Below are positions 1 through 12,034 of a stretch of 64,000 nt of DNA, one piece after another. Positions within the stretch are counted from its first letter, which is position 1. Each line of letters opens with the position of its first letter. The notes beneath the pieces were generated by a model. That model did not search any database. It saw only the letters and a program-made list of their open reading frames with translations, and was not told where the DNA came from. Made by a program: the position numbers and the translations under genes. Origin of the DNA: Dimorphilus gyrociliatus (lineage: Eukaryota; Annelida; Polychaeta; Dinophilidae); the NCBI GenBank assembly GCA_904063045.1, contig CAJFCJ010000002.1:2068422-2132421 (forward strand). The letters run 5' to 3'.

Positions 1-1630
1 GAGGAGCTACGAAAAAATTTCTACGAAAGTATAGGAAGAGAGAGAAAGAGAGAGGGAGGAGAAAAAGCGTAGATAAAAAATACATGAAGTAAATGATAGC
101 TATTCATTTTCCTATTTTTCCGTTTTGTCGTTTTGCTATTGTTTTACTTAAACCCCTTATTGAAATACCAGTTTAGGCAAGAACAAATTTTACTTCTGTT
201 TATTATTGTTGGTTAATCTTTTATTATTCTCTCCTTCTAGTTCTCCTCCTCCTCCTTCTCTTTTCTCCTTTCCTCTGAGATAATTTAAATATTTTTTCAA
301 TAGAAAAACATCATACATTAAGTAAATATTTTATTACAAATTAAAACGAATCTATTAAATATAATAAAAGGCATTTTGCATAAAATGGTCACGATTATAA
401 CTATTACAAAAAAAAAACCTTAAATGAAATCAGACAGAAATAGACAGGGATGGAGAAAGAGAGAGGGAAAAAAGTACATAATATAATGGATTTCATATAG
501 GAAATTTATATCAATGTGAAGCGATATTTGTTATTTCCCTTTTACTTTATAGTTTAAAATAATAGACTTAAAAACTAGAGAGTTCTCTATAGGAATAGTC
601 AAATTTCATTAGGTCTATTTATATATACATTACAGTAGATATTATTATATATTGCATATAATTCTCATAATAAATATGAGTATATATATATATATATATT
701 TCTATAGCTTTACAGCATTTAAGTCATTTAATATACCTAATGCTATAGATAATTTATTATCTCTCTAAATGACTGTATTCAGTTTTATGTATTGTCAGTT
801 TAATGGTATGTTTTTACAAGGTATCTGATGGATGTCACCAACTGAAAACAGAGAATCAGTATAGTGACAAAAAGGCTGTACATTAAATAATAAAGTAACT
901 TTTATTAATATATTTCAAAGATTTTAATACTGCGAGAAAAAAAATTGTATGACACCAAAAGAATTAGAAGAAAAGTAGAGGGGTCATCGTACGGGAATAT
1001 TCAGGGTAAAATAAGTGTAAATTTCTTTAATTGCCTTCTATAAAGTGGACTAATTGATAACTTTTCACAAGTCTTGGAAATGGAAAAAAAAACTATTATA
1101 ACATTCAAAACGATCTTTTACCCCTTTTTCCTTCAAGTCTCATGAGAATTGTTATAATGATTTTAGAATTTATAATAGCAGGATGTCGTTACATATTTAA
1201 AGTAAGAAAATCTTAATGACATTACCCACATTCTCATTTTATTTGAATCTTAAGTGATATTGCGATATTTATCTCACAAAACTTGTATTCGCCTTGTATT
1301 TATAAATAATAGCGTTAATTTATAGATACTCATTTACAGGTAGAAAGCTGTTATTGTAAACAATAGAAAAGATATCTTTTTTAACAAACCTCTGAATGTC
1401 GCTTTTATTAATCGATCACTCTTTCCAGTCAAATTTTCAATATTTTGCAGTTTTAATACTAATGCCATATTGATAATCTCCCTTTTTTACGGTTAAATTC
1501 TAAAAGACAATTCCATAATGATGCAGAAAACAAACCTTACAGATCCGTTTTAGTCGGCCAGAGAATGCCAACTGCAAACTGGTCGCTGCGGCGTCTCTTT
1601 ATTATTCATGTAGATGGCTCACGCCAGTTG

Positions 1631-1638
1631 TGACGTCA
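1631..1638. promoter_or_regulatory. CRE palindrome TGACGTCA in a GC-richer island
   Basis: A perfect CREB/ATF palindrome sits inside the only GC-richer patch of the left 4 kb. No gene start is visible beside it, so its target is unknown. It may be the promoter of a gene whose coding exons lie outside the window. Confidence 0.35.
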
Positions 1639-2318
1639 CTATTCAACTTTAGCTTGTCGTTCGTACAAAACATCGCATCTTATGTTACACTCACTACACT
1701 CTTTATTCGTAACAGTCATTAAAAAAAATAATAAAACATATATCATAAAAAAATGAAAGAGGGCACTTTTTTTATCAATTAATTTTAGAATGCAAGATAC
1801 GTTTTAAAATCCTAAATCGCAAATAAAAAGCAGTTAGCGGTTACTTTTAACATCAAGGAACGACTTTGAGCTAAAATTTCATCTTGGACTTAGTGTCTCC
1901 TGAGGATCGTATAATTCTGTTGCTAATCAAACGTTGCACCGTTGTGCCGTATGTATTTTCTTTCCTCTTCTTCTTCTTCTTCTTCTTCTGCTTGCTCATT
2001 TATAAAGAAAAACAATCGAAAAAAATGTAGAAGTGAAGATTTTCTTCCTCTTGAAAATAAAAATCACGAAAAACTAGAAAAGGAAAACTTCAAATAGAAG
2101 GCAGGAAAGAAAAATCATGTATTCTCTTTCAATGTTCCTTCGCTCTCCTAACTTTGATTTGATTAACTGCAACTATAAAAAGAAAGGTAAATTTTTCTTC
2201 AAGGCTATAATTATAAAACTTATCCTTAAGTTCAAAAAAGAAAAATCTTTACTATCCCTATACACGGCTATTTGTCGGTTTTCAGAACGGAAGACTGGGA
2301 AAATGCAGGTTTTTGTTA

Positions 2319-2326
2319 TGACGTCA
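2319..2326. promoter_or_regulatory. Second CRE palindrome TGACGTCA
   Basis: This is an exact CREB/ATF palindrome about 690 bases from the one at 1631. It lies in AT-rich DNA with no supported gene on either side. Confidence 0.25.
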
Positions 2327-4240
2327 TTCGTGTTTCGGTACTAAAGTCAATAGAGATGAGTAGCAAGTGCGATAACATATTTTCTTTGTATCCTGTTTAA
2401 CATTAAACAGACCTATGCTTTTTTTTTAAATTGCAGTTATTTTAAAATAATAATTGGTATTCCTTTTTTAGAATAAAAAACTCTCACTGAGGGGTTAATG
2501 GAATGACAAACTTAACTTTTTCTTTACCGTAAAGTCGGACGTATCTTTTATTGCTTAGGGCTAATTGTACCCTAAAAAAAACGACATATAGAGAGACATA
2601 TATATTAATATAATATATTCAAACCGTAAGGGAATGTGTCATTACACTTTGACGTTTGAAGAAGCAAACTTAATTTGTTTTCTTCTTTTATGTAATTATA
2701 ATGAAAATATCTAGTTAATTTGCAACGTTTTCTACTGTTTTCCTTAAAATTGAAAATCATTATACGAGATGTGTTACGATGCCTTTGGCAATCGACGTAA
2801 AGTAGCTTTATACATCTCTTGCAGCTGCCTCTTTTACTCTAACCTAAAGTCCTTTTCTAATCGCTTTTTTTCCACTTTTTTCCTGCCAAATTGCCTCCTG
2901 TTGTATCACTCTAATGCATAATGAGGCGTTGAGAGAGACAGTAAGGGTGGAAATAATAAACCTAACTCCTTTCCTCTCATCTCGGATGAGGCCTATTAAG
3001 AAAAGAGAGGATAACAATAAGCATTTTCAGCTTCGTTTCCTACTTGTACATGGTAATACTTAACAGGAAGACTTTCTGACACTTACTTCTACGGTTGCGT
3101 GCTCATTAATCCCCTTAAGGAATCAATATCTTCAACAAACGAATGTTTCTATAATCAATGATGATTCGCATCTACTTTCTCTATTTATTTACTAAAAAGT
3201 TAGAAAGTTGAAATAAATATACCTAAACGCGAAAATTTTATTCTAAATACGTCATAAAAACTGTATGGAACAAAACCATATAGATTTACACCAATTTCTC
3301 GTCAGCTTTATGTCGAGTGAACATTTTTTTACAATCTTTGTGACATTTAATATCAAAATTGGTGTTTTAGTTTTTTTTTAAATTATAGAAACTAGATGTC
3401 ACTTTATGCACTTATCGATATTTGTCACCTTTTTTAACCAAACATTTGTATATGCACTGCCGACGTGGAGATCATATTTGTACTGTATAAATTCATTAGG
3501 CCTATGACTAACCTAATTAAACTAAAACAATCAAGACATTAAAAAATCCTATTTCATGAATAAAAATTATAGTAATAAATTTATTATTTCAATTAAATGT
3601 GAAATGCTTTATAAACCACTTTGACATAATTTTTTTTATAAGTTTTTTTCATTCTCAAAGATAAAGTACCGCACAAAAAAACGTAATAATTGTTTCAATA
3701 TTTTTTCCATTCAGTTTCTTCCGCAACGATATTCCTACAGAACAATATAAAAGTTGAACATACGTATGTGAAAATAATTGTCAAAATCACAGTAAATATT
3801 GCAGTAGAAGAAATTAAAAGTTAGCAATCTTAAAACTGCAAAATACGAAACAAAAATTAAACATTTAATAGTTGATTATACGCATACATATACAGTATAT
3901 ATATATATATATATATATATTTATGAATATGACATATGTTTACGAATTGATTGTATCTTTTAATATATTAACTTGCTTCTTTTCTTTCATAATAATCAGA
4001 GTATAAAATTAAATGAATCATAAAATTTGTTTTTAATTTGTTTTTTTTTGTAGTTTTTAAACAAAAAAAATACTTTATAAAAATATTCTGGATATAAATG
4101 GCATATGTAACCATCGAATAAGGGTTGATATATACGTTAGTATATATATGTATATACACTGTATATATATATATATATATATACTAATAAATATATTAAC
4201 TCTTTACTAATTTTAATGAAGTCTGGAAAAAAAGAGACTA

Positions 4241-6715
4241 CTAGTAACCAAACTGCTGTTGTGGTATGTTATTGTGTGCATAATGTGCTGGAGCATTGGG
4301 CGGAGTTTGGTACTGTTGATGATAGCTGGGTGGTGGTTGAGCATGATGAGGAGAAGTAGGATGAGGATTGTACGCCGCATTATCATGTTGAACGTACGGT
4401 TTAAAATCGTCAAAACCATCTTCTTCATCGTCTTGCTTTTTATAAAGATTATTTAGAACAATCGCAACAATAAATGCTGGAATCATAAAAAATAGCTGCC
4501 AACCCAAACTGAACCAAAAGGCATTGAATGGATCAACAGTTTTTGGGCATAGAGTGTCAACTCCGCCGCTAATGGCCTTGTAGAGTTTGTTACACTTACC
4601 CAAACCCACTATCTCTTTAATAAGAATATTTATACTGTCCTTGGTGAAAGTTATAAAGGGTTGCAAAGCTCCCTTCACAACAATTTCCATGGTTAATGTC
4701 AATTTCGATGGAATATTCGACTCTGTCGATTGAGCCTTTTGTTTCAAATCATCCCAGGCCTTATCTATTCCAGCTTTCTTTTCGTTTATTAAATCATCAT
4801 GTTTAATCAAGTCATTTTGTAATTTTTCATACTTTTTTATCCATTCCTCAAATTCTTTCGCTTTGTCGCTACTTTTCAATTGTGCAAGATCAAGTTTACC
4901 TTTCCAATTACTTCCAGTGTTAATATTTTCTATTTTGGCTGCCTTTATTGCTGTGTATGCATCGTTCATATCATTGTTCCATATGACCACCGCCGGTTTA
5001 GAATTTTTAGTGTTGTTTATAGCTTTATCAATCAATCCTTCAAAATCATATTCTGTAAACTTTAGAATTTTCTTTAAATCAATAATCTGGTCTAATTTGA
5101 ATGCATCATAAATTGGTTCGTCCTTTTTACATTCGCTCATTGTGAATTTTAAATCAATAGTTAAATTCATATCATTTCCTTTTAACATTCCAATTCTGAT
5201 TAACTTGTTTAAACTTTCAATAGTATCAGATTCTTCTATTTTAGGCGTCAATGGTCCACATATTTCTCCTTGGGCAAACATTCCAACGGTAAATAAGATA
5301 ATTAAAGCGACCATCAATATTTCAAAGAAAAGAAACGTAAACGTAATGCCTGATACAAGAAAATTACCTCCAACGGATCGATTGCATGATCCTTCATTTG
5401 GAGCGGCTCCGCAACAACCGCTCAACAGACCAATATAATATAATAAACAGATAAGAGCTCCAATACTGCAAACCCCGATACCAGCGTAAAAGATAATATT
5501 TTTTATTCTATCAATTGTATCTAGAGTGTCGGGATCATTTAAATCAACAATAATATCTTTCAAAGGTTTCTGTATATCTTTATAATTTTCGTCTAGTTGA
5601 CTTTTCTTGTCTGAAACTGAAATTTTAATTTGATCAACTTCCCCAAGTAATTTATTTATTTGTTCTTCCATGTCCACGAAAGCTTCGTCAGTTACATTTT
5701 TAGTACCATTTTTAAAGTTAGCATCAACTGTTGTCCCCAAATCTTTTACAATATTACTTAAAGTAGTAGCTTCAGCTTCTAAATTAGACAATTGAGTTGG
5801 CCCAGTAAAATCTGGACAATTAGAACAGCCTGATGAAGTTTTAAGACTGTTATAGTCATTGACTAAATTCTGTAATTCGTTAGTAGGTTTTCTTTTACTT
5901 TCAAAAAATGTTACTCCTTCGCTTATGATTTTCATGCGTTCACTTAGAGCTACTGCTTCATTAGTAATTTCAGTGATATCCGTCTCAAGTCTAAACTTAT
6001 TTTCAATATCTTTTGGTAGCCCACGAATTTTAGATTTTAATTTATTTACCTCTGAAATGAGGATACTATCTATAGCATTATCAACATCATCCAAGACAGT
6101 GTCCATATATGAGTCAATTAAGTTTAAATGACCTTTAATTTGAGAAATTGCTCCGTCAGAACTTTTTGTATCTAATTGATTATGGATTGCTTTATTAGCT
6201 AAAAATCCTAGTATTGAACCCGCCAGAATCATTGTAACAAAGCAAAAGAAAAGTAGCCCACATACAATTCGACAAGATTTGTCTTTTGGAGAAGGATATT
6301 CATCGTTAGAACAGTCGTGACAACAACACTTTCGGCAACAGCACGTGCAACATAAAATGAAGCCGGTAAACAGCATAATGACAAATGCGACTACTCCACA
6401 AACTACACAAGCCGCATACCGTTTAAAGAATTTTAACCATTTCTGCCAATCTGAGAAACTATCCTGTAAATCATCCAAGGCTTTATCTGCTTGCTCCGAA
6501 GTTTCAACTTCTTGTACTTTAATATCAAGCTCCTCAGTCATAAATTCGACGATAGTTTTAGGATAGATAAGCTTAATAAATCCATGTGTTAGTTTAAAGA
6601 AAGGGTCTAAACCGGAAATCAAAGGATCAGACTCATCGTCTGTGATAGTTGTATTTGATGAAAATACGTAAGGTAATATAAGAATTACGGAAAAGAAGAG
6701 AATCGTCCACCGCAT
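4241..6715 (-). CDS. Prominin (CD133-like) five-span membrane glycoprotein, single exon
   Basis: An 824-residue protein with prominin topology. It has a signal peptide (residues 1-20), a first membrane span at about 102-123 followed by a cysteine cluster (CCTCCCRKCCC, about 122-132), and a second span at about 149-172. A large extracellular loop follows, then spans at about 406-432 and 452-482 with a CC pair at 434-435, a second large loop, and a fifth span at 734-754. The cytoplasmic tail is rich in Pro, His, Gln and Tyr. Vertebrate prominins are about 830-865 residues, so the length is complete. Prominins mark plasma-membrane protrusions, cilia and microvilli and bind cholesterol. The ATG at 6713-6715 directly precedes the hydrophobic signal. 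The whole frame is one exon, unlike the multi-exon vertebrate genes. Family assignment is secure; orthology to PROM1 or PROM2 is not. Confidence 0.9.
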   Translation of the reverse strand: MRWTILFFSVILILPYVFSSNTTITDDESDPLISGLDPFFKLTHGFIKLIYPKTIVEFMTEELDIKVQEVETSEQADKALDDLQDSFSDWQKWLKFFKRYAACVVCGVVAFVIMLFTGFILCCTCCCRKCCCHDCSNDEYPSPKDKSCRIVCGLLFFCFVTMILAGSILGFLANKAIHNQLDTKSSDGAISQIKGHLNLIDSYMDTVLDDVDNAIDSILISEVNKLKSKIRGLPKDIENKFRLETDITEITNEAVALSERMKIISEGVTFFESKRKPTNELQNLVNDYNSLKTSSGCSNCPDFTGPTQLSNLEAEATTLSNIVKDLGTTVDANFKNGTKNVTDEAFVDMEEQINKLLGEVDQIKISVSDKKSQLDENYKDIQKPLKDIIVDLNDPDTLDTIDRIKNIIFYAGIGVCSIGALICLLYYIGLLSGCCGAAPNEGSCNRSVGGNFLVSGITFTFLFFEILMVALIILFTVGMFAQGEICGPLTPKIEESDTIESLNKLIRIGMLKGNDMNLTIDLKFTMSECKKDEPIYDAFKLDQIIDLKKILKFTEYDFEGLIDKAINNTKNSKPAVVIWNNDMNDAYTAIKAAKIENINTGSNWKGKLDLAQLKSSDKAKEFEEWIKKYEKLQNDLIKHDDLINEKKAGIDKAWDDLKQKAQSTESNIPSKLTLTMEIVVKGALQPFITFTKDSINILIKEIVGLGKCNKLYKAISGGVDTLCPKTVDPFNAFWFSLGWQLFFMIPAFIVAIVLNNLYKKQDDEEDGFDDFKPYVQHDNAAYNPHPTSPHHAQPPPSYHQQYQTPPNAPAHYAHNNIPQQQFGY

Positions 6716-7976
6716 ATTTAATTATATGGAATGTAAATAACTTCTCTTTAGAATTAATGATTCATCCACCAAACCAGGTGAGTTCACTCGGAGTTTTTCT
6801 GAATCTACTGCGGGGTGTGGTAATGTTAGTGAGCCGCCATATTACTGCCCACGTGACAGGTGTTTCAATCGGGTGGCTCTTTCCGCTAGGGGTTTTTTTT
6901 TATTAAAACTAAACTGAAACTAATAGTTGTCCTATGGCCTACTTATTAGACTAATAAAATACAATCTATTGAAATTTTAAAAAAAAAACAAATAAACAAC
7001 TACTGTTCGATTAATTATATAAAACAAAAAAAAACACCGTAAATTTTAATGCATATGTATAAATTTATGCGAATTGAACTATAAGAATAAAATTATAATA
7101 TTAATTAGATATCGTTACTCAACAATAAAAAATGAATCATCATTCTATAAAAGAAAAAAAGGGCAGGTAGACCAGGAAAAGAATCTTACATTACATAAAC
7201 TTTACTTCAAATATACATACGTTACACAACAAAAACAAAAAAAGACCTCTATCAGTGTACATTGTTCTAAAAATAGACTTTGTTTTGTTTCTAATTCCAC
7301 AAATAGGTTTAATATATATTATAGTACAAACTAAGTGTATATAATAAATAAAAAAAAAACAGTATAGGCTTATAAAAAGTAAAATGATTGTTTCGTAAAA
7401 GTTTCCATTACACCAATAGTGAATGGAAGCTGGTTTTAAATAAAAAATAGAAAAAAAACTACTGCTGCCTATGTGCCATTTGTTCAATAAATTCGTTCTA
7501 GAGAGAGAGAGAGAGAGAGAGAGGGAATGGAACTACCATCACACGATTTTTGAACACACACGTATAATAAAATAAATATTAAACTGGTCGTATAGACCAA
7601 TGTATAAACAATCAGTCTAGTAAAATGTCTCTTACAATATAAGCCCTTGTAGGCAGAAGTATTAACTACTGAAGTTTAATAGGTCTAAGGTAATCATACA
7701 AAAAAATAAAATATAGGAAGCTTTTCTACTTTTCCTTTATATTTTTTATATAATTGTATTGTGAAAATCGCATAGCTCGTTATGTTAGAAAAAGCTTTAA
7801 AATATGAAAATAATAAAAGGAAAGAAAAAATTATATAACTGTATGACAATCAGAAATTAGTCATAATCTATTGTTATGTGTTGTAGTCTAATTGGTAAAT
7901 ATATATATTTGTATTAAAAATATATTGATTAATGTAAATGTATGCTTCAGGTTTCTTATATTTTGATTCTTTTCGT
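6716..7976. other. Prominin upstream flank and glycine-transporter 3' flank
   Basis: This contains the prominin 5' flank, with an E-box CACGTG at 6850-6855 about 135 bases upstream of its ATG in a GC-richer patch, and the 3' flank of the minus-strand transporter. A GA microsatellite lies at 7500-7523. The short open frames here show no protein-family signal. Confidence 0.5.
7500..7523. repeat. GA dinucleotide microsatellite
   Basis: An uninterrupted run of GA units between the glycine-transporter and prominin genes. Confidence 0.9.
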
Positions 7977-10900
7977 TTAATTTCCAAATGCATAATTGTC
8001 CACTCCACTTCCCTTCATATCTTTGCCCTATAAAATAAATTAAACGATCGTTATTACCTTTTAGCCATTTTTATATAATTTCCCAAAGGTTTTTACTTAC
8101 AGTATCCGGTGCTTTTTCTTTCTCCGGAAGGGGATCGTAGCCGGCTAATAGTCTATGCTTGTTCAAGGCCGGACCCCAAACTTCGGTTGGCGAGGCGGCC
8201 TCTCTTAACTTTTCTAAGCAGCTACCATTCGATCTTAAAACTCGCCAGATGGCATACACAGGAATTGGTATGACAACAACTACAGTGATGCAAAAGCCTA
8301 TAACCTCGGCATATTTGGGATATTCGTAGTCTCCAAATTTTGCAGGGCTATAATCAATCCAGGAGAAGAACAGGACAAACTATTGTTTTAAAGGAAAAAC
8401 GTAAAAGTTAATAAATTCTAAAATATTATTTATAAAAGTGAAAAATAAAAATTACAAGTAAAATTGCAGGTGTCATAAAAGACCAACAAAGCCTCCACCA
8501 TATCCATGGCTTTTTACCTAACATTGCCGAAATATCATTGGAAAAGTGTGACCATCCATATATAAATGTTAATGATATTGTCTCGCATAAGCCTATTATT
8601 ATAACTGCCCAACCTCCTGCATATGCGTCCATGAGCTCCAGAATATAGGCTCCACCCTATTTTATGATCAAGATTGAAGATAAGAACAATATAAATATAT
8701 CATGTGGGCGGAGCGGAGTCAACAACTCCACTCTAAAACTTACATTTGTGCATAAAAATAAACCAATTAGATAGAAAAGCACGCAAACAGCTAAAATGAT
8801 ATACGTTTTACGCTTCCGGTCAAATTTGTCAGGCCATCTATCCATTACTGCTGTCGTAACTGTTTCAAGTAAGGCGAATTGCGAGTCTAGACCTAATGTT
8901 AATAGCATAAGGAAGAATAATATAGCCCATACTGGTGGACCAGGCATTTGGGTAACAGCGAATGGATAGACAACAAAAGCTAATCCAGTTCCACCATCAA
9001 CCACTTTGTCAATATCAGTATCCACCTAATAAATAATTTTTTAGTATGCTAATGACTCTTGCTGCTGGTTTGCATTATTTATTCAATTTACCTTATGAGC
9101 CATATAGCCAAGGAAGGAGAAGATTACAAAACCAGCAAAAACACTTGTTAAACAATTTCCAACAGATACAATAAGAGTATCCCTATCAGAATTATAGATA
9201 TATAAATTTATAAATAATTATCAACTACTTATTAATATATTATCACTTGAGTAAATTATTCCTAAATCGATTGTAGCTGGATAACGTTATCAGTCCTCCC
9301 CAAGACGCGGATAAAGAAAAAAATATTTGATTAGCGGCATCATTCCATACTTTTGCCTTTTTTAGCTTATCCCAATCAGGTGTTAAATAGAATTTTATAC
9401 CCTCCTTCATACCTTCCAAAGTCATACCTCTTATAAAAAGTATTACTAGTACTGCGTACGGGAAAAGAGCCGTAAAGTAGACGACCTTTCCAGATGATTT
9501 TACTCCTTTGCATAGACAAAGAAAAACTATGACCCAGGCTCCTAGGAGGCATAGTGCTAATTCCCATTTCAGACCACCTAAATTATCTACTCCGTCGCTT
9601 ATATCCAACACTTTATTACTGTATAATAAACAATAAAAATTAATGATACTTATTCGTTAAAATCATTTATTAAGTATGATAATGATATTACTAGTAGTAT
9701 TCTTCACTGGCAAAGCGCTTCTTTATACCAGCAGCCTCAGCGGCAGTGAGATTCCAAAACCCGTTTCTCTTCTGCGTACCATTTATAGTCTTGTAACAAG
9801 TTCCATTGGGATTTTTATAATATTCACTTCCGTTGCATGTTTTTAACTCCTCAAAACAATCTATTTTTAGAAAATGCACATTATGTTATATTAATATTGA
9901 TATATCAATTTCCATTATTATTATATACTTTCAGAATTCCACTCCTGCTCGCAGTTATCCCAGGGTAAGCCTGGTAATTTTGTGAAAGAGGCAACGAGAT
10001 AATAAATCGACCATGCTATTATCATATTATAGTAGATACCAACAAAACCAGAAACGATAACCATTCCCCAACCAACCCCTGTAAACATTGGTGAATATTT
10101 CCAACAAGTTAGTGGACCATTACTCGAAAATTGACCGAGGGATAGTTCCAGGAAGAAAATAGGCATTCCAACAAAGATAAGCATTATAACTATTAATGAA
10201 AAAGTGTCAGTTTTTTTAATTATAAATTAATGACATTTTAGGTTTTTTTTAAACAAAATTTACCATATGGGATGAAAAAAGCACCTAAAAAGACAAACAT
10301 TTAGGTTAATTTATTCAGGATAAAAGTAAACATGAGAATATATTATCTCACCTCCACCATTCTGATAACACTTGTATGGAAATCTCCAAACATTTCCCAA
10401 ACCAACAGCATATCCTAAACAAGATAGGAGAAAATCCAATCTGCCCGACCAATTACCTCTCTCTTCATTTTCATCTTCACCAAACGTGATGCTATTCGAA
10501 TCCGAATCCCCGTCAGGTTTCTTACTAACCTGGAGAAAAAAGTTAAAAGGAGATCTTAGTTTTATATTCAAGTAATTGATTAAGGATGTTATATAAACAT
10601 CTAAAGGAAATCGTGTATTAAGTCAAATATGACGAATAGTCTTAGTCATTGTAAAAACTTTAAATAGATTCACTCTAAAAGGAGATAGTGTAAATACTTT
10701 GAGGAGAAATTGAGTAGGAAAATTGGTAAACTTAAAGCAATCAGTTAAATAAATAAAGCGCTGGTTTCTTTTTTTCTGTTATAATCTCCCTCTCCGTCTG
10801 TCTGTCTGTCTCTCTCTCTGCCTCTCACTTTTCTCCAGTTGGATCTCAAACATCTTTTTCTAAACGACTATTTGTATTGTCCTATATTTAAAAGCTTATT

Positions 10901-12034
10901 GCTATAATAGTATTATAGAGCTTTTATTATTACAACAGTAAAACTGTTGTAATCCGTTCTAGCCTTTTTTCTCCCTCCCACTCTTCTTTAATCTCTTTTT
11001 CAGCCAAGAATTAACTACTCGCTTAGAATGAATAAGTTATTGGCCTTTTCACACTACTAGTAGAGACATCTTGTTTTTGACTTTATCGTCTGCTGCAAGG
11101 TCATAGTGAATGAAACGGTGCTTCAACTTTTTAGTTCATTTTACTGAATGTATATAAAAGACATTTAAAATGACGATTAAAAATGAAAAAACACATCTCA
11201 AAGAAAGTGATAAAACTCAATTTGTAGAGGATCGGAGGGAAAATGAAGATATATTTCGTGATACTTGGATTCGTTATATGGGATACGCTAACGAAGTAGG
11301 TGAAGCCTTCCGTGGAATTATATCAAAGAGAGCTGTAGGTCTTTCTTACATTGTGGCTAGTGGCTATGTTGTTGCTGATGCTAGTTCAAAAGCAATAAAT
11401 ACATATGAAGAAAATAAAAGCGTTCAAGAAGCTACTATTGCTGGTGCTGATTGTTTCTTATGGCAAGCTTTGGCATCCGTAGCCATCCCCGGCTTTACAA
11501 TAAATAGATTATGTGCTGGAAGTAAATTTGTGTTACATAAGAGTAGATTATCATCTGGTAAAGTCAAATGGATAACAACTGCCTTAGGTTTAGCAGCTAT
11601 TCCATTTATCATAAAACCAATTGACGTGAGTGTTGACTTTATCCTCGATAAAACTGCTAGGAAATTGTACTTTAAGGAGAAAGAGTAAAAAGACTCTGGA
11701 AAAGAGTCAAATGAATAACAAACCAAAAGAATTAAAGCCAGAGGAAATTGTTGAATATTTTTGCATTATTTAGATAATTAATGAATTCAGTCAAAAAATA
11801 ATTCCTTCCACATTGTTTTTAGGAAAGAACACTATTGTTTTCTTTAAGTTTGAATTGAATAAAATACAGAGAAGGTGTCAAATCGAAAAGACATATATGT
11901 TGTGTTTATTTTTTTTTGCTTACCTTGAGCTTTTTGCTTAAAGTTGAGTCTTCAAGATTCTGCGATAATCGATTTACTGTGTTAGTTAAAGTATCTATCC
12001 TTATGGCGAGATCTTCCGTAGAAACGGCCGTCAT
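7977..12034 (-). CDS. SLC6 sodium/chloride-dependent glycine transporter (GlyT-like), 11 exons
   Basis: Exons on the minus strand, in order: 12034-11924, 10529-10352, 10284-10264 (a 21-base microexon), 10189-9929, 9860-9692, 9618-9247, 9182-9092, 9025-8744, 8656-8456, 8379-8101, 8027-7977. They join in frame to 671 residues. SLC6 hallmarks are visible: [14 protein letters not shown] in TM1, NGGGAFFIPY, the LELSLGQF motif, the extracellular loop with Cys and N-glycosylation sequons (NGT), and [14 protein letters not shown] in TM6. The [14 protein letters not shown]-type segment and the WGPAL motif near the C-terminus resemble vertebrate GlyT1/GlyT2 most. The expected role is Na+/Cl- coupled glycine uptake at the plasma membrane of glia or neurons. 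Exon 1 (37 residues, predicted coiled or polar) is supported by a good donor and matching phase but not by homology, so the N-terminus is less certain. The MTFP1 homologue lies inside intron 1 on the other strand. Confidence 0.9.
11170..11688 (+). CDS. MTFP1: Mitochondrial fission process protein 1 (MTP18/MTFP1), single exon
   Basis: A 172-residue single-exon protein. The segments [46 protein letters not shown] and SVDFILD match the family diagnostic regions nearly residue for residue. MTFP1 is a small multi-span protein of the inner mitochondrial membrane that influences fission and membrane integrity, and family members are about 165-170 residues, so the gene is full length. The ATG at 11170 is the first in frame. 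A polyadenylation signal AATAAA lies at 11858-11863. The gene sits entirely inside intron 1 of the glycine transporter and on the opposite strand. Being intronless and nested, it may be an old retroposed copy, but no poly-A scar or direct repeats were recognised. Confidence 0.93.
   Translation: MTIKNEKTHLKESDKTQFVEDRRENEDIFRDTWIRYMGYANEVGEAFRGIISKRAVGLSYIVASGYVVADASSKAINTYEENKSVQEATIAGADCFLWQALASVAIPGFTINRLCAGSKFVLHKSRLSSGKVKWITTALGLAAIPFIIKPIDVSVDFILDKTARKLYFKEKE

Larger units (their letters stand above)
1..4240. other. Gene-poor 4.2 kb left end
   Basis: I find no coding exon supported by splice sites or a recognisable protein here. The stretch is AT-rich with poly-purine runs (around 20-60), a TTC run near 1966-1989 and TA microsatellites at 3896-3921 and 4162-4183. 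A short GC-richer island at about 1540-1690 carries a CRE palindrome, and a second CRE lies at 2319. The last few dozen bases are the 3' flank of the prominin gene. The island could be the promoter of a gene lying off the left edge. Confidence 0.6.

Noticed and set aside
2117-2344. 75-codon open frame
   Set aside because: Low-complexity Lys/Phe/Leu content, no family signal, no splice partner.
4259-6566. Several open frames antisense to prominin
   Set aside because: They are shadows of the prominin coding sequence on the other strand and lack independent support.
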